A stretch of 64,000 bases of DNA from Stipa capillata (taxonomy: Eukaryota; Streptophyta; Magnoliopsida; Poales; Poaceae). The notes beneath the pieces are model-generated. The model was given only the letters and a program-made list of their open reading frames with translations. It ran no database searches and was not told the origin of the DNA. A program made the position numbers and the translations under genes. Positions within the stretch are counted from its first letter, which is position 1. The number at the start of each line of letters is the position of its first letter. Positions 34,662-46,471 of the stretch are shown here, in pieces. Location of the stretch: the NCBI GenBank assembly GCA_019208055.1, contig JAGXJF010000612.1:682001-746000 (forward strand). Reading direction: 5' to 3'.

Positions 34662-36449
34662 GATAAGAAGCTTTGTTGAGAGGGAGAGGAAACATCGGGT
34701 TGCAGCGTGAATCATGCGTGCTTTTCGTTGTATTACAAGGTGAAAAGATTGATGTGTGATTTGAGCCTCACAGGTTTAATTAGTGCTGCTTTCTATTTAT
34801 TCATATATTTATTGTTATAGTAAAGCGGTGCCTTTTCTCCGCCAGGTCATTCGGGGTCCTTCCCTTTTCTGGGGGTTACTTTTGCGTGTTTGTGATGCAT
34901 ATCAGCATTGACCTATACAAGAGGCTTTTCTTTAGGGGAATACAGGAGCTATATATGTATGTACGTAGGACGGTAGGAGTACCCGGGCTGCATACTGGCA
35001 TGTGGGTGGAGCTGGAAACTTCTGGGCCGTTTGGGCCGATGACGCGCGTGGCGGTGCGACGTGGTGCTATGGCATGGCCCGCCGCGGGGTGGGCTGTGGA
35101 GGCCGAGCGGTGCTTCACCTTATGCGCTTCCTGCTTAGTGCAGGTGGACCGGACGCGAAGCGTGGGGCAGGCTGAGGCCTGGGCGGCGAAGGTCATTGTG
35201 GGCCTATGCGCCATTTGTTATGCCCCACTTGGAAGCAAGAAACTGGATCGCTTACCGCCATGTTCCAAACAGGCCTTTAAATACAATGGCCACGATTCAT
35301 CTACTGACATCCATCTAGCTCCCGCCAGAGCGAACAAACCACCGTTCGTACCCCAACTAAATGGGCCGGTCCACTTAGTCCGCCTATCTACTCTATTTTA
35401 CTTTTTAAGTTTTATAAAAATTTTAAAATAAAAAACAAATTATAACTTATAAATTATACATAGTAAAAAAATTCAAATTTTTATAACAGAATTTTTAGAA
35501 AATAGTTTTTAAAAATATGTTCCACCGTCTATAAAAAAATATCCATATATATTAAATAAACGTTTACAATATACAAAAAAAATTCCGATAGATAAAAAAA
35601 TTTGATATGAAAATAATAATTTGAAAAAATTTCATGTATTCTAGAAAAAATGTTCATCTAACTCATGAAAAGCGTTCCATATTCATAAAATAAACATGAT
35701 AAACTTATTTGTGTTAGACTTTTCTTTTCGTGTTGAAACAAAAAAAATACTCTTAGAACAAATCATATGTACTAAGTTTCTCAAAAATCATATGTACTAG
35801 CGAAAAAATTAGCTGAACACTTTTGAAAATTACATGAACAAATATCTATTGGTGATACACATAAAAACTAGAAATAAATATAAAAAGCAAAATAAATAAA
35901 AATGAGATAAAAGAAAAGTAAGATAGAAAAAAGAATGAGAAAGCTAAAAAAACATAAAGATAAAAAAAGATAAAACAGAGGAAAGAGAATAAGAAAGAAA
36001 AAGAAAAGTGGGCTTAATGGCCGGCCAATGACAAAAAGAGGGATATGCGGAGGATTCTTAACTCTCGTAATGAACGGGCATTATGATTTCCACAAACCAA
36101 CCTCGTATACCATTACAACTTTTCTAATTTCGCTCATCGTGGGAGCTTACCAACCACTGGGCAAGCCATTTTGTATTTATTAATTTTAGGGTGGAAAATA
36201 AGGTTATGTGAGGTTGAAAGCTTGATTCATCAAGTGGAAAACTAGCGTTTAGGAAGTTGAAATCGGGATAAAACATAGTAGAAAGTCGCTTCATCAAGTA
36301 AAAATCTTGACGGTTGTGGGGTTGAATCGTGGTAGAAAGTGGCTTTTCAGCACATAGAATATTGATAAGAAAAGAGCGTGAGAGAGATGATATTTTTGAC
36401 TAATGTCAAAACTGTAATCGTCCGTAAATTAACGCTCCGCCTTTTATCA
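34662..36449. other. Intergenic; AT-rich and purine-rich tracts
   Basis: 34880-35390 has mixed-composition sequence with an open plus-strand frame but no domain. 35390-35870 is extremely AT-rich, and 35880-36010 is a nearly pure purine (GA/AAAG) tract. No gene is supported. Confidence 0.5.
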
Positions 36450-38400
36450 TAAGCTACCGCTTTTCCTGGCGGCCAGCATGCACATGTGAGTGCGTCACGG
36501 TAGGAAAGAAAGTATACATGTCTATGCTAGGTGAATCGCGAGGCAGTAGATTTGGAAAAAAAGGGAAATATAGCCAGACCGAGTTGCAATGCCGGATGTA
36601 GCCCGCTCTGAGAATCAACGACAAAAATGTCACTGCGACGCGTCGAATAGTCTACACGTGGCAGAATCACGCCTTGGACCTGTGACGAAAAGGAATCGTG
36701 CATAGGAGTGCGACGCGCTGCGGGGCCGTGCGTGCACTGCGACAATCCACTCCCGTGGACTGGGCCCACGACATGTCGGGTATCACGACTCAGGCCCGTG
36801 ACACCACGCGCCGTCGCGCCTCTGGCCCGCGACGCCTGCTAGGCAAGCATGCATACTCAATAACTTGACATATATGCATGTTGTTAATTAGGATAGCAAC
36901 ATGACCCCTGCTTGTTATAAGCCTGCACTCGAGTTTAGATTCTTTACACTAGCTTCTGACACTAGTACAGTCAAGTGGATGCATAGAGTATGTATATGTG
37001 AGCATTGAGAAGAGAAAGAAGAGAGGATATATGTATATACTCTCTCCGTCCCCTTTTATTAAGCGCATTCCCCCTGCACGCGGATACCAAGGCAGCAGTA
37101 ATTAGACCCGCATGCGCCGCCTGCGTTGCCCCACGCCTCCCCTGCCCGCGCCCGCGCGCACGACGAGCAGGACGTGGCCGTCGGCGCAATCGCCGACGCC
37201 ACTCCCCCACGACCGGCGCCACAGCCGTGCCGCAACCGCCGCCTCCCTTCTCCTCTCTTTCTTCCTACCCCGCGCCATCCCTCTCCTCCGCACCCAAGCC
37301 ACCGCCGGAGCAACTGCTGCCTCTTGAGCTCGCCGTTGCCGGCCGATTCTGGCCGCCGGAAGCATCGCACGGACCTCCTGGACGCGACCCCGCCGCCAAT
37401 TGGAAGCCCCGCAACCTCTACCGCTGGAATTCAGCCGCCTTCTCCAAGTCCGGCAGCCGCCTCCGCCACCCCAATCCCTCTCTCCGGTGAGTTCTTTCCC
37501 AATCCCTTCTGGCCGCACACTCCCCTCCACTTCCTCTTCCTTTTCCCTCTCCCAATTGCGTGGTTCCGCTGCTGCAGCGCCGCACCCACGCAAGGCCGAC
37601 TTCGACGCCAACCGCGCCCGCTCGCCGCTGCAACCGGAGCGCCGCCGCACTCCAGTGACCGCGGGAATGTGTTCGTCTCGCCACCCCGGTCTCATTTCTA
37701 TGCTCACCCAGGGCCGGCCGTAACCCTATCACCGGCGAGCCAGGAAACCGAGCCATCACTTGTGTTGGAGGGGTAAAAACAGAAGAAAGACGCCCGGGGG
37801 TTCAATTGCGCCTTAGATTTTGGGACATCGGGATTTTGCAACTGCGCCTTATAAAACAGGACGGAGGGAGTATATGAGAGCACTGGCTTTTTCCCTCGAA
37901 AGAAGAGAGCACTTGCTGAAAATGATAGATCCTCGAAATTTCAATATGGGAAGAGATTATGGACCACGCATAATTAGCCAAAGGTGTCACTAGTCACTGT
38001 ATATGCATGTATGCATAGAGCAACAGGCGTCGCGGGCAACAGGCGCGACGACGCGTGGCATCGCGGGCCTAGGCCGCGATACCTAGCCTGTCGTGGGCCC
38101 CGGCCGCGGGAGTGGCCTGTCGTGGTGCCCGCGTGGGCCCTGTAGCGCGTCATGCTCCCCATGCGCGATTCTTTTTTGTTGTGGATCTAAGATACGATTT
38201 CACCACGTGTTGGCTATTCGGTGCGTTGCGGTGATATTTTTGCAGTTGATTCTTAGAGGGGGCTACATTCGGCATTGCAGCTCGATATATTTGCCTTTTT
38301 TCCGTAGATTTGTCGTCAGCTTTGCATTTATAGACGTGTACAGGTTAGCGCGCTCGTGCGATGCGACACTGCGCGAAGGGTTGGCTGTGCGTGTGTGAAC
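36450..38400. mobile_element. Long-inverted-repeat element (MULE-like), split by a Stowaway
   Basis: About 36480-36860 matches the reverse complement of about 37990-38370. Shared landmarks are TTGCAATGCCGGATGTAGCC, GAATCAAC, ACACGTGG, CCACTCCCG, GGGCCCACGACA, GCCCGTGAC and CGTCGCGCCT. Arms of 350-380 bp around a central region suggest a Mutator-like or foldback element. The outer ends and target duplication are not resolved, so limits are approximate. The core contains the 37038-37870 insertion. Confidence 0.75.
37038..37870. mobile_element. Stowaway-type element carrying GC-rich captured sequence
   Basis: The ends read CTCTCTCCGTCCCC and, on the other strand, CTCCCTCCGTCCTG, then TTTTAT and AAGCGCA/AGGCGCA. 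They are flanked by TA (37036-37037 and 37871-37872), the Tc1/mariner Stowaway signature. At 833 bp it is far longer than usual Stowaway MITEs, because about 37090-37740 is a GC-rich stretch unlike Stowaway interiors. That stretch contains a possible donor CCG/GTGAGT near 37488. The long frames there are composition-driven and no protein is recognised. Confidence 0.75.
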
Positions 38401-38818
38401 CGCTAGAGCGAGAACAGAGAAGAAGACCTACTAGCTACTGCATATTTTGGGGTAGTGTCAGTCGTCAGCTCATCATGAATCCATGATGCACTGTTGCCGG
38501 CGGCTCCACATTTTCCACCGGTTCTCGTTTTCGTCTTCTCCTTTTGGCGACAAAGCACTTGGTGCTTACTGACCAGCTTTTCTTAGAAAAACCAGCTCTT
38601 GGTTAGGCATCAGCTATTTTATCCACCTGCAGATATCTCCTTCCTTCGCTTGCAATTCAAACCAAACCAAATCAAGCACCCGCTTGCTTTCCCCCTTGCA
38701 TTTAAGCGCCTCTCTCTCACTCACTCCGCCCCGAACTGCCCTTCGTCCAACCAACCAAAACGTGAAAGCTGAAAGCTTCACACCACCTCGTTCGCACCAC
38801 CACACCAAACTCTCCAAG

Positions 38819-39266
38819 ATGCACAGGCAGCTCAGCCTCTCGCCGGCGCCGAAGCAGCAGCAGCACGACGACGGCGGCAGCGGCGGCGGGGGCGACGCGG
38901 CGGCGGGGGCGATGGCGGTGCTCGAGGAGTCCGCGGAGGCGAAGGCCGACAAGGCACCCGGCGGCCGGTCAGCGAGGGAGGAGAGGTCCATCCACTTCAT
39001 CCCGCTGCTCACCTTCCTCTGCTTCCTCCTCCTCTTCCTCTGCTCCCACGTCCCTTCCACTTCTGGTACGCATAAATAGACGCCTTTGCACAGATCCAGA
39101 TACAGACGTGCATTATAAATAGTTTCATACTACTTCCCTCGTCGTGATGTGTGCGAGCTGATTCTTTGCATCTTCGATTTGTTGTTTAGATATGTCGAGC
39201 TTCGGCGGCGGCGGCAGCGGCGGAGGCGGAGGGAAGGCTGGTAACCGGAGGCTGAGGATGCTATAA
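38819..39266 (+). CDS. Conserved plant small single-pass membrane protein
   Basis: Two exons, 38819-39065 and 39190-39266, joined by a GT-AG intron in phase 1, give 107 residues. The start MHRQLSLSP and the order (Gly/Ala-rich linker, charged REERSIH, hydrophobic segment at about residues 60-76, then SHVPSTSD and a short Gly-rich basic tail) match a plant family I recall only as uncharacterised, with starts like MHRQSLGSP and a EKSIHLIPFLT-type membrane segment. One membrane helix with a cytosolic or lumenal tail is predicted. The function is unknown. Exon 2 is short; the splice is supported by the conserved SD joint and a stop after RRLRML. No frameshift is seen and the gene looks intact. 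Confidence 0.85.
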
Positions 39267-40076
39267 ACTTTTTGTATCAATTATCACCTGTGTTTTTGTT
39301 ATTCTTCTCCCAATTTCAATTCGACAATGCAATGTAATTTGCGCTGAAAATTCAGCTGCATATATTGTACTTGTGCAGCAGTAATTGAATATGGAATTGT
39401 ATGCTTGCCTCCTTTGGTAATATCAAGATTCTCGATCGTTTTGAGTTGCTTCGGAATAAAATTAGGATGATAGGCTTCACAGTTGACATTTCATGAAAGA
39501 GAGGAAGGAACCATATGTCTGCTTATACAATGTGTTGATAATTTGATGTGACCCTACATGGAACAGATGCAATCATGCATACCCTAATTACAGTGTTTGT
39601 TATGTAAGGTCCAGCATGATGGAGGGTGATGGCTCAATAAAGATGGCCTTATCCACATCTCAACTAGCAGCGCATGATGTTTCATATTCATATCGTTTCA
39701 GAGAAACCAGGATTTGGATGCGAATTGCCTTTTGTAGCAAGAGTCTAGAAAAACAAATGCAAAGATAGCATGCTGTCAGAATCTAGAACATAAACAGATT
39801 CCATGGTAAATTTGTACAAATAATACTGTTTCTGGAACCACATTCCTTCCACCATTAAGAAAGAGTACATCGAAGAAACAAACTATAGAAGACAAAATTT
39901 CAGTTGCAACTGCACGAAATGGTACCGAAAAGCCACTCGTTAAAAATCTCATTATCCTTTTCTGCCTAAAAACAACTTTTGAGGATGTCTGACGGATGGC
40001 AAATTCGACAGTACGAGCTGAATCAAACTATCATTGGCATCCAGCAACCCTATTTACATTCATTGAAAACAATTCA
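39267..40076. other. Convergent 3' region between two genes
   Basis: It holds the 3' UTR of the small membrane-protein gene and the 3' flank of the BPA1-like pseudogene. No other feature is supported. Confidence 0.5.
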
Positions 40077-41835
40077 TCAGATGAATCCCTGGGCAGGCTC
40101 AGGCTTCTTTGGAGTATTGCTCGAATTCCCATCAGTAGTGGCCATACAGACAGGAATAATTACAGGGCGGCTGCCTGGGATATGGGTCCGTGCAAATTCA
40201 CTGTCCGGGTGCTTGTGCTCCTGGTCAGTTTGCTCAGCCATCAGAAGACTTTGAGGTGTATTAGCCTTGGGTAATTCGGGGTTCCTGATGCTTATGCTCC
40301 TTATCACCTATTTCAGCGCTTTCTTGCACTTGGGCCTTTGCAATTTCACCCTCCTGGTTTATGCATTTCAGGATTTTCTGGCACTTTGGTCGTCGGGCAT
40401 TCGACCTCCTGATTGGCCATTTGGCCCGTTTCAGTACTTTCTAGCACGGGCACCTTTGCTGGGTCACCTTCCTGATGCTTGCAGTCTTGCCCAGACTCTT
40501 CAGAGCTTTCATGTAAATGGCTCTTCGCGAGTTCACCATCCTCATTCTTGTCATCCTGCTCAGCCATCATCCTTTCCTTTGTCTTAGCCCCAACATCAGT
40601 TGCAGTTGTTGCAACCTTATTGTAGGCATCAAGTTACCCATGCTGCCCCCGTACGGACATATATGTTACTCATGATTGCAGAACCAGCAGTAGAGACAGT
40701 CTGTTCTGCAGCTACTAATGCTGACTTGGTCTTCTCTGCAACCTGGTATTTCTGATCCATTTCCTTCATTTTCTCATTTACCACTAAGGTGCCAATGCTG
40801 AACTTCTCTCGCTTAGGCCCAGACTCTTGTCAATGGAAGATACTTTAGCAGTTGCAGTATATGTGAGCTGATGTGTTTCATCAAAAGTCTTTGCCTTTCC
40901 AAGGGCGTCCTTGCCAAGAATAAATCCTTTGGCCAACATGGAACCAACAACATCCTCTGCCTTTCAAAGGGTGGATCCTATGCCACTAGGATTTTTAGAC
41001 TGACAGTGCCAAAAGAGTATCAGGAGTTCGGAGAATACTGAAAGCAATTGCAAATCATATATGCAAAAATAGCATGGTCCTACCTCTAAATCAGCTAAAC
41101 CAGCTGCTAGCAGCTGGTAATTAGTGGCTGGTGTGATGATGACAGCCATATCCACTATAGTTGCACCCTACAACATAAAACAGAAATTTACACAGCCGAG
41201 TTTGTCATTGTACACTACTACCAATGAATATAGGGAGAGTATGCAAAAGAAAATCAAAAATGTGATGGAACAACTGTAAACACTAAAGTGTCACAGTTTC
41301 GTGGCACAAAATATATGCTCGGAGGATGTTCAATAGAGCTCAAGATCCAAAGTTAAAATAGAGAAGCATCAAGAGCACTTCTGAGAAGAGTAAATTTGAA
41401 ACCATTCCCTTTTTCTCAATTCAAAACAATTAGTGGAATGAACCCTACAAAAACTTAGTGGAATGAATATTACAGCACACTGAACTTGATTAGGTGCTAA
41501 GCGTGCCGTTATCATTTAATAGCAGCAAATATTGTGTCAATTGACAAAGGAACTCATACCGTCAGAAGCATAGCCCTCTCTGCTTCTTGGTCATCTTTGA
41601 AGGTGATGTAGGCAAGTTGAGATCGCTCGTCAGGCTGGGCGTTCGGTTCTTTCAGTCCTTTCGGTTCGGTTTTTTCAGTTTTGAAAAATTTCGGTTTTCC
41701 AGATTCAAGAACCGAATAAGCTGATGATTTCTTGGGAACCGACAATTTCGGTTTTTGGTTTTTTTGGTTCGGTTTTCGGTTAAACTGAAAAAACCGAACT
41801 ATTCGACAGTGTACACTGCAGAGACCTCCATTCAG

Positions 41836-42290
41836 CGCCATGGGTGACTCCCGCGCCACCATCTCGTGTGATGGCAGCATCTCGTCGTTGTCCTCCTCAT
41901 CCACTTCACCCAGCAAGCGAGCACCGCCTCCACCGGAGGCCGTCGAAGCCGCGATGCCGGCACATTCACCTGCGCAAATTGGGGAATATGCAGCACTGGC
42001 GCCGGCATTGGGCGGGGATTGCGGGGCTCATGCAGGGAAGGACCACCACCGGGGAGGCGGGAGGACGACGAGGTGGACAAAGAAGATGGAGGCGGCGAGA
42101 GGGATTCGAGGGGCTTGGGGAAGGGGACTAGGGTTTGCGTGGCGGATGGAGGAGATAAGGAGGGGGACGCGCCGGCTGCAGCAGCTCCGGCCTCTGGGGA
42201 TTTGACTCCCGCGGCGAAGATGTCGTCCTCGTCGAGCTGGAAGGTCGCCAAGCCGAGCTTGTCGCCATGGCGGCCGTGCGAGGGAGGAAG
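41836..42290 (-). pseudogene. Captured fragment resembling DUF584/S40 senescence regulator
   Basis: On the minus strand it reads GDKLGLATFQLDEDDIFAAG, then a Pro/Ser-rich linker, VLHIPQFAQVNVPAS and, after a frame change, VDEEDNDEMLPSHEMVARES. The DEM-PPHE-VAR block near the C-terminus is the signature I associate with S40/DUF584 proteins, with an NVP motif upstream of it. The fragment has neither the family's N-terminus nor its terminal segment and merges directly into transposon subterminal sequence. It is a transduplicated gene piece. The family assignment is from memory and moderate. Confidence 0.6.
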
Positions 42291-42371
42291 GAGTCGAGGA
42301 AGCACTCGGCCTGTGGGAGAAGGGAGTGCGGGGTGGGTGGCGGCGGCCGTGTGAGGAGCTGAGGGATGAGG

Positions 42372-42855
42372 AGGTTTTTTTATAAATATTATTTTAAAAA
42401 TAAAGAATTTGAGATCTATACATCCGGTTTCAGAAATTATAAAAGTAGCACCCTGTCGGCCGCCCGTCAGACGACAGGGGGCTTGTCATCCGACGGTGAA
42501 ACGACAAGCCCAACCGTACTCATGTAGACTGAAGTTGCGTCTGGGGGGGCTTGTCATCCGACGGTGGAACAATAAGGGGCTTGTCATCCAATTGTTGGAC
42601 GATAGGGGGACTTATCGTTCCACCGTCGGATGATAAGCCCCTGTCATCCAACGGTCGGACGACAGACGTCTTGTTGCGCTTTTCGGCTGAGCTGTCGGTG
42701 GCACATGGGACGACAGGGGCATGTCGGTCGACCGTTGGATGTCAAGCCCTTTGTCGTCTCACCGGCAGCCGACAGGGTGCTACTTTTGTAATTTCTGAAA
42801 CCGAACGTATAGATCTCGAATTCTTTGTTTTTAAAATAATATTTATAAAAAAATC
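42372..42855. mobile_element. Nested foldback/MULE-like element, TSD GAGGGATGAGG
   Basis: Arms of about 83 bp (42374-42456 and about 42771-42853) are inverted copies, starting with TTTTTTTATAAATATT and continuing to TAGCACCCTGTCGG. Identical 11-bp sequences GAGGGATGAGG flank it at 42361-42371 and 42856-42866. The loop contains repeated GACGACAGGGGCTTGTCATCC-like words in both orientations. The 11-bp duplication and long TIRs fit a non-autonomous Mutator-like element inserted into the hAT element. Confidence 0.8.
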
Positions 42856-43249
42856 GAGGGATGAGGGCTGTTAGGGTTAGGGGAGGCGGTGCGGGCTATG
42901 GGCTGTTAGTTAGTTGGGCTGGGCTAGCCTAGGGCTTGGGGTTCGGTTATTTCGGTTAACTAGACGAAAAAACCGAGATAACCGAAATTAGTTCGGTTTT
43001 TGATTTTTCAAAACCGAAAACCGAATTAAAACTCTATTTCGGTTTTTTCGGTTCGGTTCGGTTTCGATGTTCGGTTTTCGGTAAAAAGTGCCCACCCTGA
43101 CTCGTCACCACTGCAAAGCATTGCTAGGTTAACATAAAGCATGTCTATTCTATTATATACTAAAAGTATAATATAATTGAAAAAAATAGACAGAGGCTAA
43201 AAATTCTCAAAAGAAAAACATCCGATAGTTAATTTGGTCGACCCTTTTA

Positions 43250-43830
43250 TTATTAGTGGACCACAACTAATAGATCTTCATAATTGTACCTACACAAATT
43301 ATAGTCGATAGATCTTTATAATTATACCTAAACAGATCACAACTAATAGATCTTCATAATAGAGAGAAGTTAGAAATTCTCACAAAAAATAGAAAACATC
43401 ACAAAAAATAAAAAACATCTGACTGTTAATCTGGTAAACTATTTTATTATTAGTGGATTACAACACATAGATCTTTATAATTATACCTAAACAACCGCAG
43501 CCGATAGATCTCCATAACTGTAGTTAAACAGATTACAACCGATATATTTTCATAATTATATCAAAATACTACAACCGATAGATCATCATAATTTCCCTAA
43601 ACAGATCACATCCAATAGATCATCATAATTGTATCTAAATAGACGGCTCAGTACAATATCCAACCGTTAATCTGATGGATCCTTTTATTATTAGTTGCAC
43701 CTAAATAGATCACAACCGATAGATCTTCATAACTAAACCTAAACAGATTACAACCGATAGATCATCATAATTATACCTAAAGAGATCACATCTGATAGAT
43801 CAACATAACCGTACCTAAATAGACGACTCG
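43250..43830 (+). repeat. Minisatellite, unit about 45 bp
   Basis: About ten imperfect units are built on ACAGATCACAACCGATAGATC, TTCATAATTATACCTAA. Unit sequence and spacing vary. It lies inside the Helitron-like segment. Confidence 0.85.
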
Positions 43831-44040
43831 GTACAAAGACTAGCGGGTTGGCTCGCATCTGAACTTTTATTTCCCGTACTAATTTAATATCACACGTACG
43901 ATTAAAAAATAAAGATAATTAAAAATGTTTCCCGCTCAGTACAACGACTAGCGGGTCGGCTCTTGATCTGTACTTTTCCCGTACTGATCTAATATCACAC
44001 ATACATGTCAAGAAAATAAAGATAATTAAAAATATTTCCC
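43831..44040 (+). repeat. Direct duplication, unit about 110 bp
   Basis: Two copies share ACTAGCGGGT(T/C)GGCTC, TTTCCCGTACT, TAATATCACAC and AAAATAAAGATAATTAAAAAT. They lie next to the hairpin end of the Helitron-like segment. Confidence 0.8.
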
Positions 44041-44452
44041 GTGCAATTGCGTGGACACCGTGCTAATTTTATATAACAATTATAAACGACAACAGCCGTA
44101 TGATGGAGATCACGTGGCACTAACCTTTGCATTTCGACATGTACGATGTCACCAGAAAAGCTCAATAACTCCCTAATATCTTATTCTGATGCTTGAAGTG
44201 AGACACCGTGGAGCTTTACTGTGCTACCCATGCTCGCCCTGAAAATGAAATGAACAGAAGGGAATTAATCAGAAGAAATTTCCATTTTTAACTGTCTTGG
44301 CTAGTAAGCCTGAACAGCGTAGAATTTACTGCTTTCTTCAGTAGCCAAACAAAGAACAAATAGCGAGTAATCATTTGGAATTTTCTAAAACCAACCCACA
44401 AATGAACTTTATGCCAAAAAATACATAGCAGCTGGAATATGAATGTTCCATT

Positions 44453-46060
44453 TGTTAGAGAGATAGTTGTATTAGAGTATGACTCATTTCCTTTTGTATT
44501 TCTGTTTCTTACCTTATCTCTTCTCTTGTATGTGTGTATATATTGGCCTAGAGCCCACGGAATAGATTAAGTTGCTATTCCTCCTAACATGGTATCAACA
44601 GCCGGTTTTTTAGGGTTTTGGATTGATCTCGTCCTAATCAATTCCTCTCTTTCCTGATCAATCTCTTCTTGCGCATTGGCAACTCACGCCATTGCTTCTT
44701 TCGCGTGCTGGGATCCTCCTTCTGCCGGCTGCTCGTCCTTCCACCGGCTGCTCACCAGCCCGTTGCTTTCAGGATGCGCTCCCAACCGCCAACCTCGTCA
44801 GATAAGCGCCGTCCTCCCACTGGACCGACCGTTGCCCAGCTAGCCCGGTGCTTCCAGGACCAGCTGGCTGCCCCCTCTCCCTGCTTTGTTCCACCGAACA
44901 TGCAACACTAGCCACTCTGTTCGGTGGTCTTCAGATCCATATCTAGTGCTCTCACATAAAAAAATATACAATGTCGTCTTTTTCTTCGTTAGGCACCATC
45001 TCCGTCCCTCGCTGATCGATGATCTTCGACGGTCTTAACTATCAGGACTGGGTCATGCACATGTGTCTTCACATGCATGGTCAGCGCCTTTGGGACCTTC
45101 TTACCGGTGAGTTCCCCTGTCGGGCTTGCCCCATTGCTCCTGCACACCCATCCGACTCTCCTGATGTGATGGTCGAGCAGAAGATGGCTATTGATGATGC
45201 TCTGTTGCAGGCGGTTGCGGATTATGATGACGTTATGGATTCATATGCTACCCAGTTTGCTGCCTACAAGTCATGGCTTGACGAGGATGCTCGTGCCTCT
45301 GCTATTATTGTCACCTAGAGCTTCGCCGCGTTCAAGACTTCTTAACATGTCTTCAAACTGAGTTTGAGCAGTTTCGTGCACAGCTGCTTGCTCATGTGAC
45401 TTTGTTGGAGACTCTTGCTGCTGTTGGTACTGAGACTCGCATTCGTGGAACGGGTCTATTGCAGCTTCCTTCAGTTTTGGGTGTTTGTTCAATTGTTAGA
45501 CCTGCTACCCCTCCACCTGGGACGCCTTCTTTTGTGGTGCCTACTTCTAGGGGATGGAGGGGTGCCGGCCGTTGCTGCACCTACTACAACAAGGATGGAC
45601 ATGTGGAGCAGTATTGTTACCAGAAGAGGAAGGATATTTATTGATGCTCTTCTAAGGACACCACAGACTCAGGTACTTCAAGTGTGAATGCTTCTCCTCA
45701 GAGCACTACTACTGGTGACCCTACCACTCAAGAGATGCTCATGCTGCTTCGTCGCGTCTCTCCCCTCACACTAACAGGTTCTGTTACTCAATCTTCCTCT
45801 GCTCTTCAGGGCGGGAGTCATGTCAAGCGTCTTTGTGGCACGACACCCGATTATCTAGTGTTCGTCTCTTTGTTGTTTGTGCTATGTGCTTCTTGCACCT
45901 CGTTAGCACGGTAAGCTGACCGCCAGTCTGTTGGTCGACGGATGCGGATTTCTTATGATGTTACTTTTGATGAGTCTGCTCTCTTCTATCCTCGTCTTTC
46001 TCCTAGAGAAGCTCCAGATTATTTTGTCGTGCCACTTTCTTTTTCAACTTTCCTAGTACT
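44453..46060 (+). mobile_element. Truncated copia retrotransposon
   Basis: A short 138-bp LTR (44453-44590, TGTTAGAGAG to CCTCCTAACA) is followed at once by TGGTATCAAC, the initiator-Met primer site of copia elements. Downstream come gag (45019-45318), a zinc-knuckle region near 45576 and a piece resembling the C-terminus of copia integrase (RMRISYDVTFDES, about 45930-46000). Protease, reverse transcriptase, RNase H and the 3' LTR are missing. It sits in the first intron of the BPA1-like pseudogene. Confidence 0.82.
45019..45660 (+). pseudogene. Copia gag remnant with broken zinc knuckle
   Basis: The retrotransposon capsid-type polyprotein start reads IFDGLNYQDWVMHMCLHMHG, a UBN2/gag-type motif, then KMAIDDALLQAV and SYATQFAAYKSWLDEDARA before a stop at 45318. 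Further on, in another frame, CTYYNKDGHVEQYC corresponds to a CCHC zinc knuckle in which the second Cys is Tyr. Stops and frame changes show that it is not translated as a whole. Confidence 0.75.
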
Positions 46061-46471
46061 CCCCCTCAAGGAGCAACTTGCTAATTATATTTTAATTAAC
46101 TATGTCTTGCAAGATTTCATCCAATTTCATAAACCATTCGAGAGACAAGCTTAACAGTAAAAAGAAAAACAGTTTCACATGCATTCTTGGGTCGCTGGCT
46201 TCTTGACAAACAGAATATGGAAATATGATATTTAGTTGGTCGTGTGAGCATATGATAGTACCGAATAGACAGTCACATATTAGAACGAAATGGAGGCATG
46301 AAACATCACATGATGCTTCAAATTCTACAAATTGCATGAATTTCTAATACATACTCTGCGACGGTCGGGGGAAATTAACCAGATTATTTTTCCTCTTCGG
46401 AGTCCACAAGCCTCCACCAAAAACAATGATTAATGAATAGCACATTAGCAGTTGGAGCCATAGTGCATCAT

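Larger units (their letters stand above)
41632..43098. mobile_element. hAT-type element carrying an S40-like gene fragment
   Basis: The 1,467-bp insertion lies inside an exon of the BPA1-like gene. The ends are AGGCTGGGC and, inverted, AGGGTGGGCAC. The 8-bp duplications CGCTCGTC (41624-41631) and GACTCGTC (43099-43106) agree at 6 of 8 positions, and removing the element restores the exon frame SGDERSQ. Both subterminal zones are packed with TTCGGTT/AACCGAA words, as in plant hAT elements. There is no transposase; the interior is gene-derived (41836-42290) and also hosts a nested inverted-repeat element. Confidence 0.85.
43144..44066. mobile_element. Helitron-like insertion in a pseudogene intron
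   Basis: The left edge TCTATTCTATTATATACTAAAAG resembles grass Helitron 5' ends. The right edge has a short hairpin (CCCGTGCAATTGCGTGG) a few bases before GTGCTAA, close to the CTAGT terminus expected. The interior is tandem repeats and a duplicated block. No Rep/helicase is present, so it is non-autonomous. The flanking A/T rule is not clean at the left edge. Confidence 0.5.

Noticed and set aside
37102..37776. Frames of 201 and 216 codons
   Set aside because: They lie within the Stowaway-type element, are composition-driven and have no recognised domain.
41832..42305. 157-codon minus frame as a functional gene
   Set aside because: It is a truncated, frame-shifted S40-like fragment inside a transposon, so it is annotated as a captured pseudogene.
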